Assembly (NCBI GenBank): GCA_025980765.1
Contig: JAICXB010000031.1
Span: forward strand, 1 to 50,797
Source of the DNA: Terriglobales bacterium
GTDB taxonomy: Bacteria > Acidobacteriota > Terriglobia > Terriglobales > Acidobacteriaceae
DNA: 50,797 nucleotides
Reading direction: 5' to 3'
Shown here: one piece after another, positions 23,965 through 33,164 of the stretch
How the letters are laid out: the number at the start of each line of letters is the position of its first letter
Position numbering within the stretch: position 1 is the stretch's first letter
Notes under the pieces: model-generated
The model's input: only the letters and a program-made list of their open reading frames with translations
Database searches by the model: none
Told to the model about the DNA's origin: nothing
Program-made: the position numbers and the translations under genes

Positions 23965-26646
23965 TCAATCGTCGCCACTGGGCCCTCTTATGCCTGCTCT
24001 GGCTGGATCGGCGGGGTGACGCATGGGACCGCGTCCTTTGAACCATAGCGAGCCGCCGTGCTCACGAAATTGTGATGGATGCACGGGATCGTCGCCGCCG
24101 GCGATGTCCTGCTTCTTCGCGTTGTCGCGGGCTTTGATTGCTGCCAGCACGCGGTCGGGCGTGAACGGGGCCTCCCGCAATCGGATCCCAGCGGCATCGG
24201 AAATCGCATTGGCGATCGCTGGAATGCACGCGGCCAGCGATCCTTCGCTGGCTTCTTTGGCTCCAAATGGGCCTTCGGGATCAACGCTCTCGACGATGTA
24301 GCTGACTACCTCCGGCGATTCCACCGCGGAAGGGGATTTATATTCCAGCAGGCCGGGATTCATCAGCAGGCCGTCTTTCCACACCATCTCTTCCTGCATG
24401 GCCTGTCCCAGGCCCATCCACACCGAGCCGATGACCTGGCCATCGACGGAAACGGGATTCAGGGCGCGTCCGCAATCGTGCGCTGCCCAGATCTTGTGGA
24501 CCGTAACTTCCCCCGTTTCCTCATCGACGCTGACTTCCGCCACTTGCGCCGAATAGGAATACGCTGGCGATGGCCCAACACCAGCGCCCTTGTGCTTGCC
24601 ACCGCGCGCTTCCTGCGGAGGCGCGTAAGAGCCGGTGCCGGTAAGTGCGCCACTGAAATCGATGGCCGCGACCACGGCCTCTTCGAACGACATGTGATCT
24701 TTCGGGCCTTCGTCCTTGCGCTTCTGTTGCACGGAGTGACGGAGAATCTGGCCTTCTACACGGCCCGAGACTGTGGGTTCTGCGGATGCTGGAGACGCAG
24801 CATGCGGCGTCTGTAATACGGGCCCGCGAGGAGTGTCTTTTGTTTCGAGAATTTCGGCTGCGCTTTGCTCGCCGGCAAAGGCGCGGGCCGGGGCGCCCGC
24901 AACCACATGTGCATCGGAACCCAGACCCGTTTTGCCGGTTCTCTTGCTTACGTGATCGTCGCGAATTATTACATCTTCGGGAGGGCAGGCCATTTTGCGG
25001 CAGGCGGCGGCTACGATCTTCTTCTTCACTTCTTGGGCTGCGCGCAGAGCGGCATTGCCGTTCATGAAGGTTACGCGGCTCGAATAGGAGCCGATGTCTA
25101 CGGGAGTGAGATCGGTATCGGCGGCGACAACTTTTACCCGCTGCAAGGTGCAGCCGAGCACTTCAGCGACGATCTGCGCCACCATGGTGTCGGAGCCCTG
25201 GCCGATATCGGAGGCGCCGGTGTACACAATCACGCCCCCATCGCGGTCAATCTTGAGGTTCACCGTCGAGTGCGGCATATCTGACCGGATGATGGAGTTG
25301 GCCGCGCCGCTTACGTAATGGCTGCAGGCAATGCCGAGACCGCGTCCCCGGCCCAGCTTCCCTTTTCGGGACTTCCATTCCGACCCCTCATAAACCCTGT
25401 CAATGCATTCCGGCAGGCCGTAGCTCAGCACGCGTAAGCCATTGACAGTGATACTGGGCGGCTTCAGCAGGTTCACCCGGCGAATCTCGACTGGATCCAT
25501 TTTGATTGCGCCAGCCAGCTCATCGAGCTGCGATTCGAAGGCGAAGCGGACGTTTACGGTGCCGTGTCCGCGCATGGCGCCGCAGGCAGGTTTGTTGGTC
25601 AGCACGCGATATCCGTCATAGCGGATATTGGGAATGTCGTATAACGCCCCCAGCAGAGCGCCCGAGTAGAGAATCGTGACCACGCCGTAGGAACAGTAAG
25701 CGCCGCCGTCCTGAACCACCCGAGCACGCACGGCGGTGATGCGTCCGTCGTTTTTGACTCCGGTCTTCAGGTCGATGATGGTGCGCGGGCGTCCGCGATG
25801 CGCCCAGAACACCTCTTCGCGGGTGTAGGCGATCTTCACCGGCGCTTTGGCTTTGCGGGCGGCGACGGCAGCGATAATCTCCAACGGGATGATCTCGCTT
25901 TTGCCGCCAAAGCCGCCGCCCACCAGCGGCTTGATCACGCGAATCTGCGCCATCGGCAGCTCCAGCACGATCGAAAGCTTGTGCTGCAGGTAATACGGCA
26001 CCTGAGTCGAGGACCAAACGGTCAGGCGTCCCGGCTGCCCAGTTTGGGAATCAAGCTCGAAGCTGGCCAGCGTGGCATGCGGCTCCATCGCCGCGTGCGT
26101 TACTTCACCCGCCAGATATCGTCCTTCCAGAACGCAGTCCGCCTCGGCGAATCCCTTTTCAGGATCGCCGAAGACGTGGTGATAGTCCTTCTCGATATTG
26201 TTCGGACGCTCGGGATGAATGAAATCCGATTTGGCCTTCATCGATTCTTCCGGATCGAAGTATGCAGGCAGGGGCTCGTATTCAACGTCAATCAATTCCA
26301 TCGCCTGCTCGGCAATGGACTCGGATTCAGCAACGACGCAGGCGACGTTGTCTCCCACATAGCGGACTTTATCCACGGCCAGCGCGGTCTCATCGTGTCC
26401 GACGGGAAGAATGCCGTACTTGTTGGGCGCATCCTGGCCGGTCACAACTGTGACAACTCCATCGAGCTTGAGCGCCCGGCTCGCATCGATTCGCGTTATG
26501 TTGGCATGTGGATATGGCGAATGCAGAATCTTGCCGATCAGCATTCCCGACAACGAGAGGTCGTCGGCATATTTGCCCACGCCGGTGGTCTTCCCCGCCG
26601 AATCGATCAGGGCGACTGGTTTGCCGATGATGGAGAACTCTGACAT
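23965..26646 (-). CDS. Xanthine dehydrogenase-family molybdenum-binding subunit
   Basis: About 893 residues; the large subunit of a molybdenum hydroxylase. It opens IGKPVALIDSAGKTTGVGKY, carries the cofactor loop GGGFGGK, the region KPACGAMRGHGTVNVRF, IGQGSDTMVAQIVAEVLG and the catalytic glutamate in GPFGAKEASEG. It lacks the AYxCSFR motif of true CO dehydrogenase; a xanthine, aldehyde or hydroxybenzoyl-CoA-like substrate is possible. A proline/glycine-rich insertion lies near the middle. ATG 26646 (MSEFSIIGKPV, after GGGGAAGAAG) is chosen; the 19 residues upstream come from a repeat. The iron-sulfur subunit is upstream; no FAD subunit is present. Confidence 0.93.
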   Translation of the reverse strand: MSEFSIIGKPVALIDSAGKTTGVGKYADDLSLSGMLIGKILHSPYPHANITRIDASRALKLDGVVTVVTGQDAPNKYGILPVGHDETALAVDKVRYVGDNVACVVAESESIAEQAMELIDVEYEPLPAYFDPEESMKAKSDFIHPERPNNIEKDYHHVFGDPEKGFAEADCVLEGRYLAGEVTHAAMEPHATLASFELDSQTGQPGRLTVWSSTQVPYYLQHKLSIVLELPMAQIRVIKPLVGGGFGGKSEIIPLEIIAAVAARKAKAPVKIAYTREEVFWAHRGRPRTIIDLKTGVKNDGRITAVRARVVQDGGAYCSYGVVTILYSGALLGALYDIPNIRYDGYRVLTNKPACGAMRGHGTVNVRFAFESQLDELAGAIKMDPVEIRRVNLLKPPSITVNGLRVLSYGLPECIDRVYEGSEWKSRKGKLGRGRGLGIACSHYVSGAANSIIRSDMPHSTVNLKIDRDGGVIVYTGASDIGQGSDTMVAQIVAEVLGCTLQRVKVVAADTDLTPVDIGSYSSRVTFMNGNAALRAAQEVKKKIVAAACRKMACPPEDVIIRDDHVSKRTGKTGLGSDAHVVAGAPARAFAGEQSAAEILETKDTPRGPVLQTPHAASPASAEPTVSGRVEGQILRHSVQQKRKDEGPKDHMSFEEAVVAAIDFSGALTGTGSYAPPQEARGGKHKGAGVGPSPAYSYSAQVAEVSVDEETGEVTVHKIWAAHDCGRALNPVSVDGQVIGSVWMGLGQAMQEEMVWKDGLLMNPGLLEYKSPSAVESPEVVSYIVESVDPEGPFGAKEASEGSLAACIPAIANAISDAAGIRLREAPFTPDRVLAAIKARDNAKKQDIAGGDDPVHPSQFREHGGSLWFKGRGPMRHPADPARAGIRGPSGDD

Positions 26647-26667
26647 GTTTGCTTCTTCCCCTTGGGT

Positions 26668-26738
26668 GAACACGAAGGTCACGAAGGAAACAGATAAGGT
26701 CACGAAATAAAATGACCTTCAATTCTTCGTGCTTGGTG
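26668..26738. repeat. CACGAAGGTCACGAAGG-type repeat
   Basis: Reads ACACGAAGGTCACGAAGGAA, then GGTCACGAAA and a partly complementary GACCTTC...TTCGTG, in the gap between the two molybdenum enzyme subunit genes. It can fold back on itself. It extends the large-subunit frame spuriously upstream of its true start. Confidence 0.6.
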
Positions 26739-27251
26739 CTAACCCCTGGTCGCAGCAATTCCCTTCTGTTCCGCCTCAATTGCCGCTTTGATCGCCTGAT
26801 ACATCTGCGTGTAGCCGGTGCAGCGGCACAGGTTCCCGCTGAGCGCGCGGCGAATGTCGTCATCAGTGGGCTCGGGATTGCGCTCCAAGAGCGCTTTCAC
26901 CGTCATCATGAACCCCGGGGTGCAGTATCCGCACTGCGATCCGCCCCAATCCCCGTATGCTTTCTGGATTGCGTTCATAGCGCCGTGCTCAGTGACACCT
27001 TCCACCGTCGTGATTTCGGGCGCGTTTCCTTCTTCGTCCATCGCGACGGATTCCGCCAACATGGTGCAGGAGAGCATGGGCGTGCCATCGATCAGGACGG
27101 TACACGCGCCGCAGGACGAGTCGTCGCAACCGCGCTTTGACCCGGTGAGCTCAAGATCCTGCCGCAAAGCGTCGAGCAGCAGCTTCGCCGGTTCAACGGC
27201 AATCTCGCGCGCGCGGCCGTTTACCCGCAGTTCTATGAGGGTCTTTTTCAT
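26739..27251 (-). CDS. [2Fe-2S] subunit of the xanthine dehydrogenase-family enzyme
   Basis: 170 residues. The N-terminal plant-ferredoxin-like domain binds one cluster through KRGCDDSSCGACTVLID and a later cysteine in MLSCTMLA. The C-terminal helical domain binds the second through GGSQCGYCTPGFMM and LSGNLCRCTGY. It passes electrons from the molybdenum site. The length and both motifs match small subunits of CO dehydrogenase / xanthine dehydrogenase-type enzymes. It is first in the operon with the large subunit downstream on the minus strand. The usual FAD subunit is missing here, so the electron acceptor is uncertain. Confidence 0.95.
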   Translation of the reverse strand: MKKTLIELRVNGRAREIAVEPAKLLLDALRQDLELTGSKRGCDDSSCGACTVLIDGTPMLSCTMLAESVAMDEEGNAPEITTVEGVTEHGAMNAIQKAYGDWGGSQCGYCTPGFMMTVKALLERNPEPTDDDIRRALSGNLCRCTGYTQMYQAIKAAIEAEQKGIAATRG

Positions 27252-27269
27252 GCAGAAGAGCTAATGATT

Positions 27270-27590
27270 TCAGTATATGGGAATGGTGGGATCAACGGTG
27301 CGCGACCAGCGATCGATTCCGCCCGCTACTGACTGCGTTTTTTCGTATCCCTGCTGCCGCAGCCAGGCAGTGACATTCAGTGAGCGCACCCCGCGATGGC
27401 AGATAACGACAATGTGCTCGTCGGGATCGAGTTCCTGGATGCGCGCGGGAATGTCCTGCATGGGGATGTGCAAAGTGTCGGGGATATGTGCCGCCTGATA
27501 TTCCCAGGCATCACGGCAGTCCACAAAGGTGAACTGCGCTCCGGAATCGCGCAGCCGTTGTACTTCGGCGGGTTGGATTTCGTAGTCCAT
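27270..27590 (-). CDS. Single-domain rhodanese-like sulfurtransferase
   Basis: 106 residues from ATG 27590 (MDYEIQPAEVQRLRD). The active-site loop VVICHRGVRSLN holds the catalytic cysteine with CxxGxR-type geometry (CHRGVR), so it is probably active, moving sulfur from thiosulfate or a persulfide. FVDCRDAWEYQAAHIP is the conserved CH2A motif. A longer frame up to 27806 is rejected because family members start at MDYEI and the extra part runs through a hairpin repeat. It sits 18 bases downstream of the iron-sulfur subunit gene, so it may help molybdenum cofactor sulfuration (inference). Confidence 0.9.
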   Translation of the reverse strand: MDYEIQPAEVQRLRDSGAQFTFVDCRDAWEYQAAHIPDTLHIPMQDIPARIQELDPDEHIVVICHRGVRSLNVTAWLRQQGYEKTQSVAGGIDRWSRTVDPTIPIY

Positions 27591-27597
27591 TGACAGA

Positions 27598-27618
27598 ACC
27601 CGCTGTGTAGCAGCGGGT
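27598..27618. repeat. Hairpin ACCCGCTG-TGTAG-CAGCGGGT
   Basis: A perfect 8-bp stem with a 5-base loop between the rhodanese gene and the divergent DUF4139 gene. A half-unit CGCAGCGGGTT recurs around 27651. It is a REP-like repeat in a promoter region. Confidence 0.75.
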
Positions 27619-27749
27619 AGCTTAAATGATAGCCGACGCACCGCCTCTACCGCAGCGGGTTCGGATTTTTCCTGCAAGAACCGCGATTTCTGGTGTCTAT
27701 TCAGAGTAGAAGGTATCTGTGTCTCGACTAACGCCTTCTGGAGAAGATT

Positions 27750-29960
27750 ATGCGAAATCGACAATTCCCATTTCTGCTCGCCCTGCTCACCTGCGGCTTT
27801 CTGCATTCACCTGCGCAGCAAATGATCTCGGCGTCAACGCCGGCGAGCACCGCCGGACGGCTGCCGGTGCGCCATGTGGCTTTGTACAAGAATGGTGTTG
27901 GATACTTTCAGCACGATGGCCAAGTGCGCGGCGATCAGAAGGTGACGATCGCCTTTACCACCGCTCAACTGAACGACGTCTTAAAGTCACTTACAACTAT
28001 CGACCTGGGCGGCGGTCACATCACCGGCGTGAGCTACAACTCGACTGCACCGCTGGGCCAGCGGCTGGACACGCTGCAGATCCCGCTGGGCGAAAAGACC
28101 ACCACAGCCGAGTTCCTCGACGCTCTACGCGGTGCTCGCGTCGAAGTTCGCAATGGAACTGCCGCGCTGACTGGCAGGCTGTTGAGCGTGGAATCGGTCC
28201 CCACCGGACGCGAGAAGCCTGAGGCCGGCGATGCCGCGGAAAAATCTGAATCGCGGACGCAGACCCGCGTTTCCGTCATCACTGATTCCGGCGATCTGCG
28301 CAGCTTTTATCTCACGCCCGCCACCAGCGTGCGCCTGCTCGATCGAGAGTTGAACCAGGAGGTCGGGCACTATCTGGACCTGCTGAGCTCCACTCGCGCC
28401 GCCGACGTGCGCAAGATGACGATCTCCACCGAAGGCAGCGGCGAGCGCGAGCTCAGGGTCAGCTACATCAGCGAGGTGCCGGTGTGGAAGAGTACGTACC
28501 GCATCGTCATGCCCAGCACTCCCAATGCTAAACCGCTCCTGCAGGGCTGGGCGGTGGTGGACAACACTGTAGGCGAGGACTGGGACAACGTGCAGTTATC
28601 GCTGATCGCCGGCGCACCCCAGAGCTTTGTGCAGCAGATTTCGCAACCGTATTACGCACGTCGGCCCGAAGTCGGACTTCCCGAAATGGCGATGCTTACG
28701 CCGCAGACGCATGAACAAACTATGGAGCAATTTGCGCAGCTCGCATCGACATCGTCAAACGGACCACCGGCGGGTGTGGCCGGTGGTGTGCCAGGCGGCA
28801 GGATGGGAGGCGTTCTTGGCGGAATTACAGCAGGAGGTGCGATGAAGGTCGACCGTTTCGGCAGCGGGACTGGTGGAGGAGTTGGGGCAGGACGGGGAGC
28901 CGGCATCGGCGGCGGCGTCTTCCGCGCGGCCCAGAGCGTTGACGTTGAAAACTTAATGGAATCAGAGCAGACCACCGCAGGCACGCAGGATCTCGGCGAT
29001 CTGTTCGAATACGACATCAAGCAGCCGGTCACCATCCACAAGAACCAGTCCGCGCTGGTTCCGATTCTGCAGGCACGTGTGGATGCGGAGAAGGTCACCT
29101 TGTGGCATCCGGGCGAATCACGTCCATTGCGGGCTCTATGGCTCAACAACTCCAGCGGGCTCACACTCGATGGCGGCAGCTTCAGCATTCAGGAAGGACA
29201 AACCTTCGCTGGCGAAGGGCTGATGGACGCGATCCGTCCCGGCGAGAAGCGGCTTATCTCCTACGCCGCCGATCCCGATGTTCAGATTCAATCCAAGGTC
29301 AAAGGCGAGGGCCAGCGCGTGAGCCGCGTGCGCATTTATCGTGGCGTGATGACCCACATCTCAGAGGAACGACAACACCAGATTTACATCGTGCGAAATC
29401 AGGACAAGGCGGCGCGTGCGGTGATCATCGAGCACCCGCAGCGCAAAGGATGGGAGCTGACCGGAGGCGCAAAGCCGGAGGAGACTTCGCCCTCAGCGTA
29501 TCGCTTCCGTGTCAATGTCGGGCCACAGCAGACCGCGCAGCTTGAATTTGACGAGGTGCACTCCTATGGCGCGACTTATCAGCTCACCAATGTCACACCG
29601 GAGCAGATCGCGTTATTCGTCCGGGAAGGCAGCATTAATCCGAAGATCGAAAGCGCCCTCAAGCCGATCATTAAGCAGAAGGACGAAGTTGCCGAGTACG
29701 CCGAGCAGGTCACAAAACTCAACACCAAACTGACTGGCATCTTCGACGACCAGAAGCGGTTGCGCGAGAACCTGCAAGCTCTTAAGGGGAGTGCCGAGGA
29801 ACGAACTCTGGCACAGCGCTACACGACCGAACTCAACCGGCAGGAGGACGAGCTTTCGGCTCTGCGCAAGCAGCGCGATGAAGCTCAGGAAAAGCACGAG
29901 TCTGCCCAAGCCCAATTGAATGACATGCTGGAGAAGCTGGAGCTGGAGGTGAAGCTGTAG
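27750..29960 (+). CDS. DUF4139 domain protein, exported
   Basis: 736 residues with a signal peptide (FPFLLALLTCGFLHSPAQQ). The DUF4139 part has VALYKNGVGYFQHDG at the start and the diagnostic LRVSYISEVPVWKSTYRIV then QGWAVVDNTVGEDWDNVQL. A glycine-rich insertion (about residues 338-390, e.g. GGVPGGRMGGVLGGITAGG) splits the domain, and residues about 634-733 form a long coiled coil. The function of the family is not established; an envelope or mucoidy role has been suggested for some relatives. It is monocistronic, with a 9-bp hairpin after the stop. Confidence 0.87.
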   Translation: MRNRQFPFLLALLTCGFLHSPAQQMISASTPASTAGRLPVRHVALYKNGVGYFQHDGQVRGDQKVTIAFTTAQLNDVLKSLTTIDLGGGHITGVSYNSTAPLGQRLDTLQIPLGEKTTTAEFLDALRGARVEVRNGTAALTGRLLSVESVPTGREKPEAGDAAEKSESRTQTRVSVITDSGDLRSFYLTPATSVRLLDRELNQEVGHYLDLLSSTRAADVRKMTISTEGSGERELRVSYISEVPVWKSTYRIVMPSTPNAKPLLQGWAVVDNTVGEDWDNVQLSLIAGAPQSFVQQISQPYYARRPEVGLPEMAMLTPQTHEQTMEQFAQLASTSSNGPPAGVAGGVPGGRMGGVLGGITAGGAMKVDRFGSGTGGGVGAGRGAGIGGGVFRAAQSVDVENLMESEQTTAGTQDLGDLFEYDIKQPVTIHKNQSALVPILQARVDAEKVTLWHPGESRPLRALWLNNSSGLTLDGGSFSIQEGQTFAGEGLMDAIRPGEKRLISYAADPDVQIQSKVKGEGQRVSRVRIYRGVMTHISEERQHQIYIVRNQDKAARAVIIEHPQRKGWELTGGAKPEETSPSAYRFRVNVGPQQTAQLEFDEVHSYGATYQLTNVTPEQIALFVREGSINPKIESALKPIIKQKDEVAEYAEQVTKLNTKLTGIFDDQKRLRENLQALKGSAEERTLAQRYTTELNRQEDELSALRKQRDEAQEKHESAQAQLNDMLEKLELEVKL

Positions 29961-30297
29961 AACCTGTTCTCCACGGTTTCCTGAGAACAGGGGGAAAATA
30001 CAGGAAAAAATATGAGTACAGCGCCAGCTCTGCGTTTTCTGCCCAGAAATCGCAAAATCTGCCCGAAGCTGAGGAAAGGAACAGGAAAGGAGCAGGAAAG
30101 CTGCGATTTTTCTTCTAAGTATCTGAATTTTGTTGCAGCTAGCCAGCCAGCAGCTGGTAACTGGTCCAAATTAACAGGAAACGAACAGGAAAGGCGGGCT
30201 CGGTTGCTAGTTTTCCACAGCCCGGGTTATCAAAACGAAAACCCCGGCCCCGCGAAGCGGAACCGGGGATTTCTGCGAGGGCCCCGTGCCAGAGGTG
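29961..30297. other. Intergenic stretch with hairpins and AACAGGAAA repeats
   Basis: CCTGTTCTC (29963-29971) pairs with GAGAACAGG (29983-29991) right after the DUF4139 stop and may act as its terminator, though no T-run follows. Further on, AACAGGAAA-like units recur about four times (near 30079, 30090, 30172, 30183). The terminator of the convergent gene is at 30232-30268. I see no gene. Confidence 0.6.
30232..30268 (-). terminator. Rho-independent terminator of the GGDEF/HD-GYP gene
   Basis: On the minus strand, CCCCGG-TT-CCGC-TTCG-CGGGGCCGGGG (30268 to 30242) forms a GC-rich hairpin followed by TTTTCGTTTTG. It lies about 30 bases beyond the stop of the gene at 30298-32736. A clear intrinsic terminator. 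Confidence 0.85.
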
Positions 30298-32736
30298 CTA
30301 ATTCACCTTTGCGGCTCGAGGAACTTCTTGGGAAATATCGATGCCTGCGTGGTGCTGTTGCTTTACCACGTACATGCGGCGATCGGCTTCGGCGAGCAGT
30401 TGCTCGGCGTCGCGTCCGTCGCGCGGATAGAACGCCGCGCCCACACTTAGCGAGATGATGTCCTCCCCGGTCACCTGGCGTCCCGCTTCCATGGCCAGTT
30501 GATTGAAGTAGTAGGTCTTCTCCAGGCTGGTTTCCGGAGTAAGTCCGGGAGCGACGATCACGAACTCGTCGCCGCCCATGCGGGCCACATAATCGTACTC
30601 GCGGCAGGAATCCTTCAGCTTCTGCGCAAAAGCGCGCAGCAGGCGATTGCCTTCGAGGTGTCCAAAGCGATCATTGACCTGCTTGAAGCCATCGAGATCG
30701 CAGACCAGCACAGTGAGCGCCTCTTCATGACGGCGGCAGCGCGACATCTCGCGATCCAGGTGCAGGAAGAGCGACCGCGCGTTCGGCAAGCCCGTGAGGT
30801 AATCGGTGGTGGCTGACGTTTCCGCCAAACGATACTTCAAAGCGTTCTCTATCGAGAGCCCGAGCTTGGAAGCGATCGCCAGCAAAATGCGCAGGTGATC
30901 GTTGGTGAAGGCATCTTTCTCGCTGTGATACAGCGAAAGAACGCCGAGCACGCCTTGCAGTCCTTCGAGCGGAACTGCCAGCGCCGAACGTAGGGTACTG
31001 AACTTGGTGTCGTCGGCCAAGTATCCGGGCTCGACCGACGGATTACCGTTGACGATGGCCTTGCGGTTCTGCGCCACCCATCCGGACAAGCCCTGGCCCA
31101 TCGGTATCTGCAACGATGAGAACAGGCGGAAGTTGTCGCCGGTGACGAATTCCGGAACCAGGCGGTCGTCTTTCTTGCAGTAAATAGCAATCGAGTCGTA
31201 AGGAATCAGTCGCTTCAGGCGCACTGACAGCACCGACAATGTCTCGTCCAGAGAGAGCGAATTGCCGATGGTTTGGCTGAGCTCGAAGAGCATCTGCGCT
31301 TCCTGCCGGGCGCTGGCGATGGACGACAGGAATTCGACATGCTGGGTCTTGGCCACCGCGGCCTGCTGGAGCTTGCCTTCGTTGTGCTCGAGCCCGGCAG
31401 CAGGCACGCCCTTTTCGACCTTCACGTCGGTAGAAAGCTTGGCCAACGGGTGGTCCTGCCCCTGCGCTTTGCGTTCCAACTCCTGATAATGCTGTTTGAG
31501 TACAGTCACGACCTGCGGGTCAAAGCTGATGCCGGACTCCATCTCGACATGCCGCATGGCATCATCAAGCGGCAAAGCGCGACGATACTGGCGGTCAGAG
31601 GCCAGGGCGTCCAGGCAATCGACGGCTGCGAGAATGCGCGCCCCAATCGGAATTTCTTCCCCACGAAGGCCGAAGGGATATCCACTACCGTCCCAACGCT
31701 CGTGATGAGCGCGCACGATGGGCACCACCGGATACGGGAACTGCACGCGCTGCAGAATCTCCGCCCCTACGATGGGGTGGATCTTCATCTTCTCGAACTC
31801 TTCCGGCGTCAGTTTTCCCGGTTTGGAAATGATGTGCTCCGGGACGGCCAGCTTGCCGATATCGTGCAACAGCGAGGCCGCGCGCAGCGCTTCCAGTTCG
31901 TCAGACGAAACTTTCATCTTCTGCGCCACTTCAACCGCGTACACTCGGACGCGCTTCAGATGTTCGTGCGTAGTGTGGTCCTTGGCCTCAATGGCCAGCG
32001 CTAAGGCTTCAATGGTTCGCAAGTGCAGCGAAGCCATCTCCTCGACGTGGGTCTTTTCTTTCTCCAGACGCTCGAGGTACAGGCGATAAGAACGGTAGAT
32101 CCAATACACCGCGGGGAAGGCCAGCAGCGATGTTTCCCATCCCGCATAGCGGTTGATAAGGTGTGCCAGTCCGGTAATAGCCGCCCCAAACAGATAATAG
32201 GGGAAGCACCAGAAGTAGCATTCCTTCCAGACTTTCTGGACCGACTTGTGCTCAGTGAGCGAAATTACGATGGCAATCGGGACCGTGTTGGCCAGAAAGT
32301 AAGTCGATGCCGCGGCAATCAGCGACAGCGGCAAGCTGTGTCCAAACGGCCCGTTGTCGACATACTGATAGGCGGCATAGGACGCGCCGATGGCAGCCGC
32401 ATTGCCACCCAGATTGAAAATAAGATGGATGGGCTTGACGTTTCGCGACTTCCACAATGACTGCGTAAGGATTCCCGTGATGCCGATCAGCAGTGTTTCC
32501 GGAAGATTGAGTTCGACGATTCCCAGCAGGACGAAAAGAAAGTTGACCGACATCGTCCCATTCACGCCCGGCAGGCTGACTTTCAAGCCGGAAGCCACGG
32601 CGGCAATAAGAACGTACACCGCCAGCCGGATTAGGTCCTGGGAATGCCAGTGCAGCATCCCATAGGCAAAGACTGACGAACCTATGAGCGCCACCAAACT
32701 GATGAATACACCAGCCCTGAGTCGTTCGGTTTGCAC
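30298..32736 (-). CDS. Membrane GGDEF/HD-GYP hybrid (cyclic-di-GMP turnover)
   Basis: 812 residues. Residues 1-220 hold about seven membrane helices, a sensor-like region. HD-GYP domain at about 235-420 with LLHDIGKLA (His291-Asp292) and HHERWDGSGYP (344-354), a phosphodiesterase signature. GAF-like domain about 475-635. GGDEF domain about 640-800 with ARMGGDEFVIV (GGDEF 721-725) and an RxxD inhibitory site (712-715) five residues earlier. So both making and breaking of cyclic-di-GMP look possible. It is divergent from two sigma-54 activators, one with a PilZ-like tail. An intrinsic terminator follows. Confidence 0.95.
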   Translation of the reverse strand: MQTERLRAGVFISLVALIGSSVFAYGMLHWHSQDLIRLAVYVLIAAVASGLKVSLPGVNGTMSVNFLFVLLGIVELNLPETLLIGITGILTQSLWKSRNVKPIHLIFNLGGNAAAIGASYAAYQYVDNGPFGHSLPLSLIAAASTYFLANTVPIAIVISLTEHKSVQKVWKECYFWCFPYYLFGAAITGLAHLINRYAGWETSLLAFPAVYWIYRSYRLYLERLEKEKTHVEEMASLHLRTIEALALAIEAKDHTTHEHLKRVRVYAVEVAQKMKVSSDELEALRAASLLHDIGKLAVPEHIISKPGKLTPEEFEKMKIHPIVGAEILQRVQFPYPVVPIVRAHHERWDGSGYPFGLRGEEIPIGARILAAVDCLDALASDRQYRRALPLDDAMRHVEMESGISFDPQVVTVLKQHYQELERKAQGQDHPLAKLSTDVKVEKGVPAAGLEHNEGKLQQAAVAKTQHVEFLSSIASARQEAQMLFELSQTIGNSLSLDETLSVLSVRLKRLIPYDSIAIYCKKDDRLVPEFVTGDNFRLFSSLQIPMGQGLSGWVAQNRKAIVNGNPSVEPGYLADDTKFSTLRSALAVPLEGLQGVLGVLSLYHSEKDAFTNDHLRILLAIASKLGLSIENALKYRLAETSATTDYLTGLPNARSLFLHLDREMSRCRRHEEALTVLVCDLDGFKQVNDRFGHLEGNRLLRAFAQKLKDSCREYDYVARMGGDEFVIVAPGLTPETSLEKTYYFNQLAMEAGRQVTGEDIISLSVGAAFYPRDGRDAEQLLAEADRRMYVVKQQHHAGIDISQEVPRAAKVN

Positions 32737-33164
32737 CTTGGTACCCTCGCGACCTTCATGAGTGCAAGCGGACTACCAGCGCGCGCCATCGCCGAGTGCT
32801 AGCGTTTTCTTAGATTTGGCTGGATTTTCACCCTTCGGCGTACGTCACAAAATGAGACATCTTGTCTCACCCGGCGCCGTAGCGCGACAGGTTGTCTCCA
32901 AGAAGCTGCTGGCTTCCAGCTGCTGGCTGCTAGTCAAAACCCTAAAAAGCTGTGCAGCGTGGGTCCATGATGAGAATCGCAGGTGGCAGCGAAATGCGGA
33001 AAGAGAGATTGCAAAGCCAGCATCTAGTAGCTAGCAGCTACTAGGGCTTAACCATCGGCATTATCGGGCCAAGTACTGCTTTTTATTTGAGTTGCGGCCA
33101 TCTACTCTGCTGGCCTACACTCCGCCCTTAGGAGAGGTGTGTCGTCGCAGCCGATGCCGAACCC
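32737..33164. other. Regulatory gap between divergent signalling genes
   Basis: About 430 bases with no gene. It holds the palindrome TGAGACA-TCT-TGTCTCA (32853-32869), a second TTGTCTC at about 32893, and a perfect hairpin CTAGTAGCT-AGC-AGCTACTAG (33024-33044), a likely dispersed repeat. Promoters of both divergent genes must lie here; I could not find a convincing sigma-54 site. Confidence 0.55.
32853..32869. promoter_or_regulatory. Possible operator, TGAGACA-TCT-TGTCTCA
   Basis: A perfect 7-bp inverted repeat with a 3-base centre, about 117 bases upstream of the GGDEF/HD-GYP start and 295 bases upstream of the first sigma-54 activator. The half-site TGTCTC recurs 25 bases further on. The symmetry fits binding by a Fis-type dimer such as those encoded next door, but this is inference. 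Confidence 0.35.

Noticed and set aside
23965..26646. Carbon monoxide dehydrogenase large subunit (coxL)
   Set aside because: The AYxCSFR active-site motif is absent; the aligned region reads CGAMRGHGT.
30012..30458. A 148-codon open frame after the DUF4139 gene
   Set aside because: It crosses a strong terminator of the opposite gene and runs into the coding region of the GGDEF/HD-GYP gene.
32983..32997. TGGCAGCGAAATGCG as a sigma-54 promoter
   Set aside because: The GG-to-GC spacing is one base short of the required ten and the -12 box is poor.
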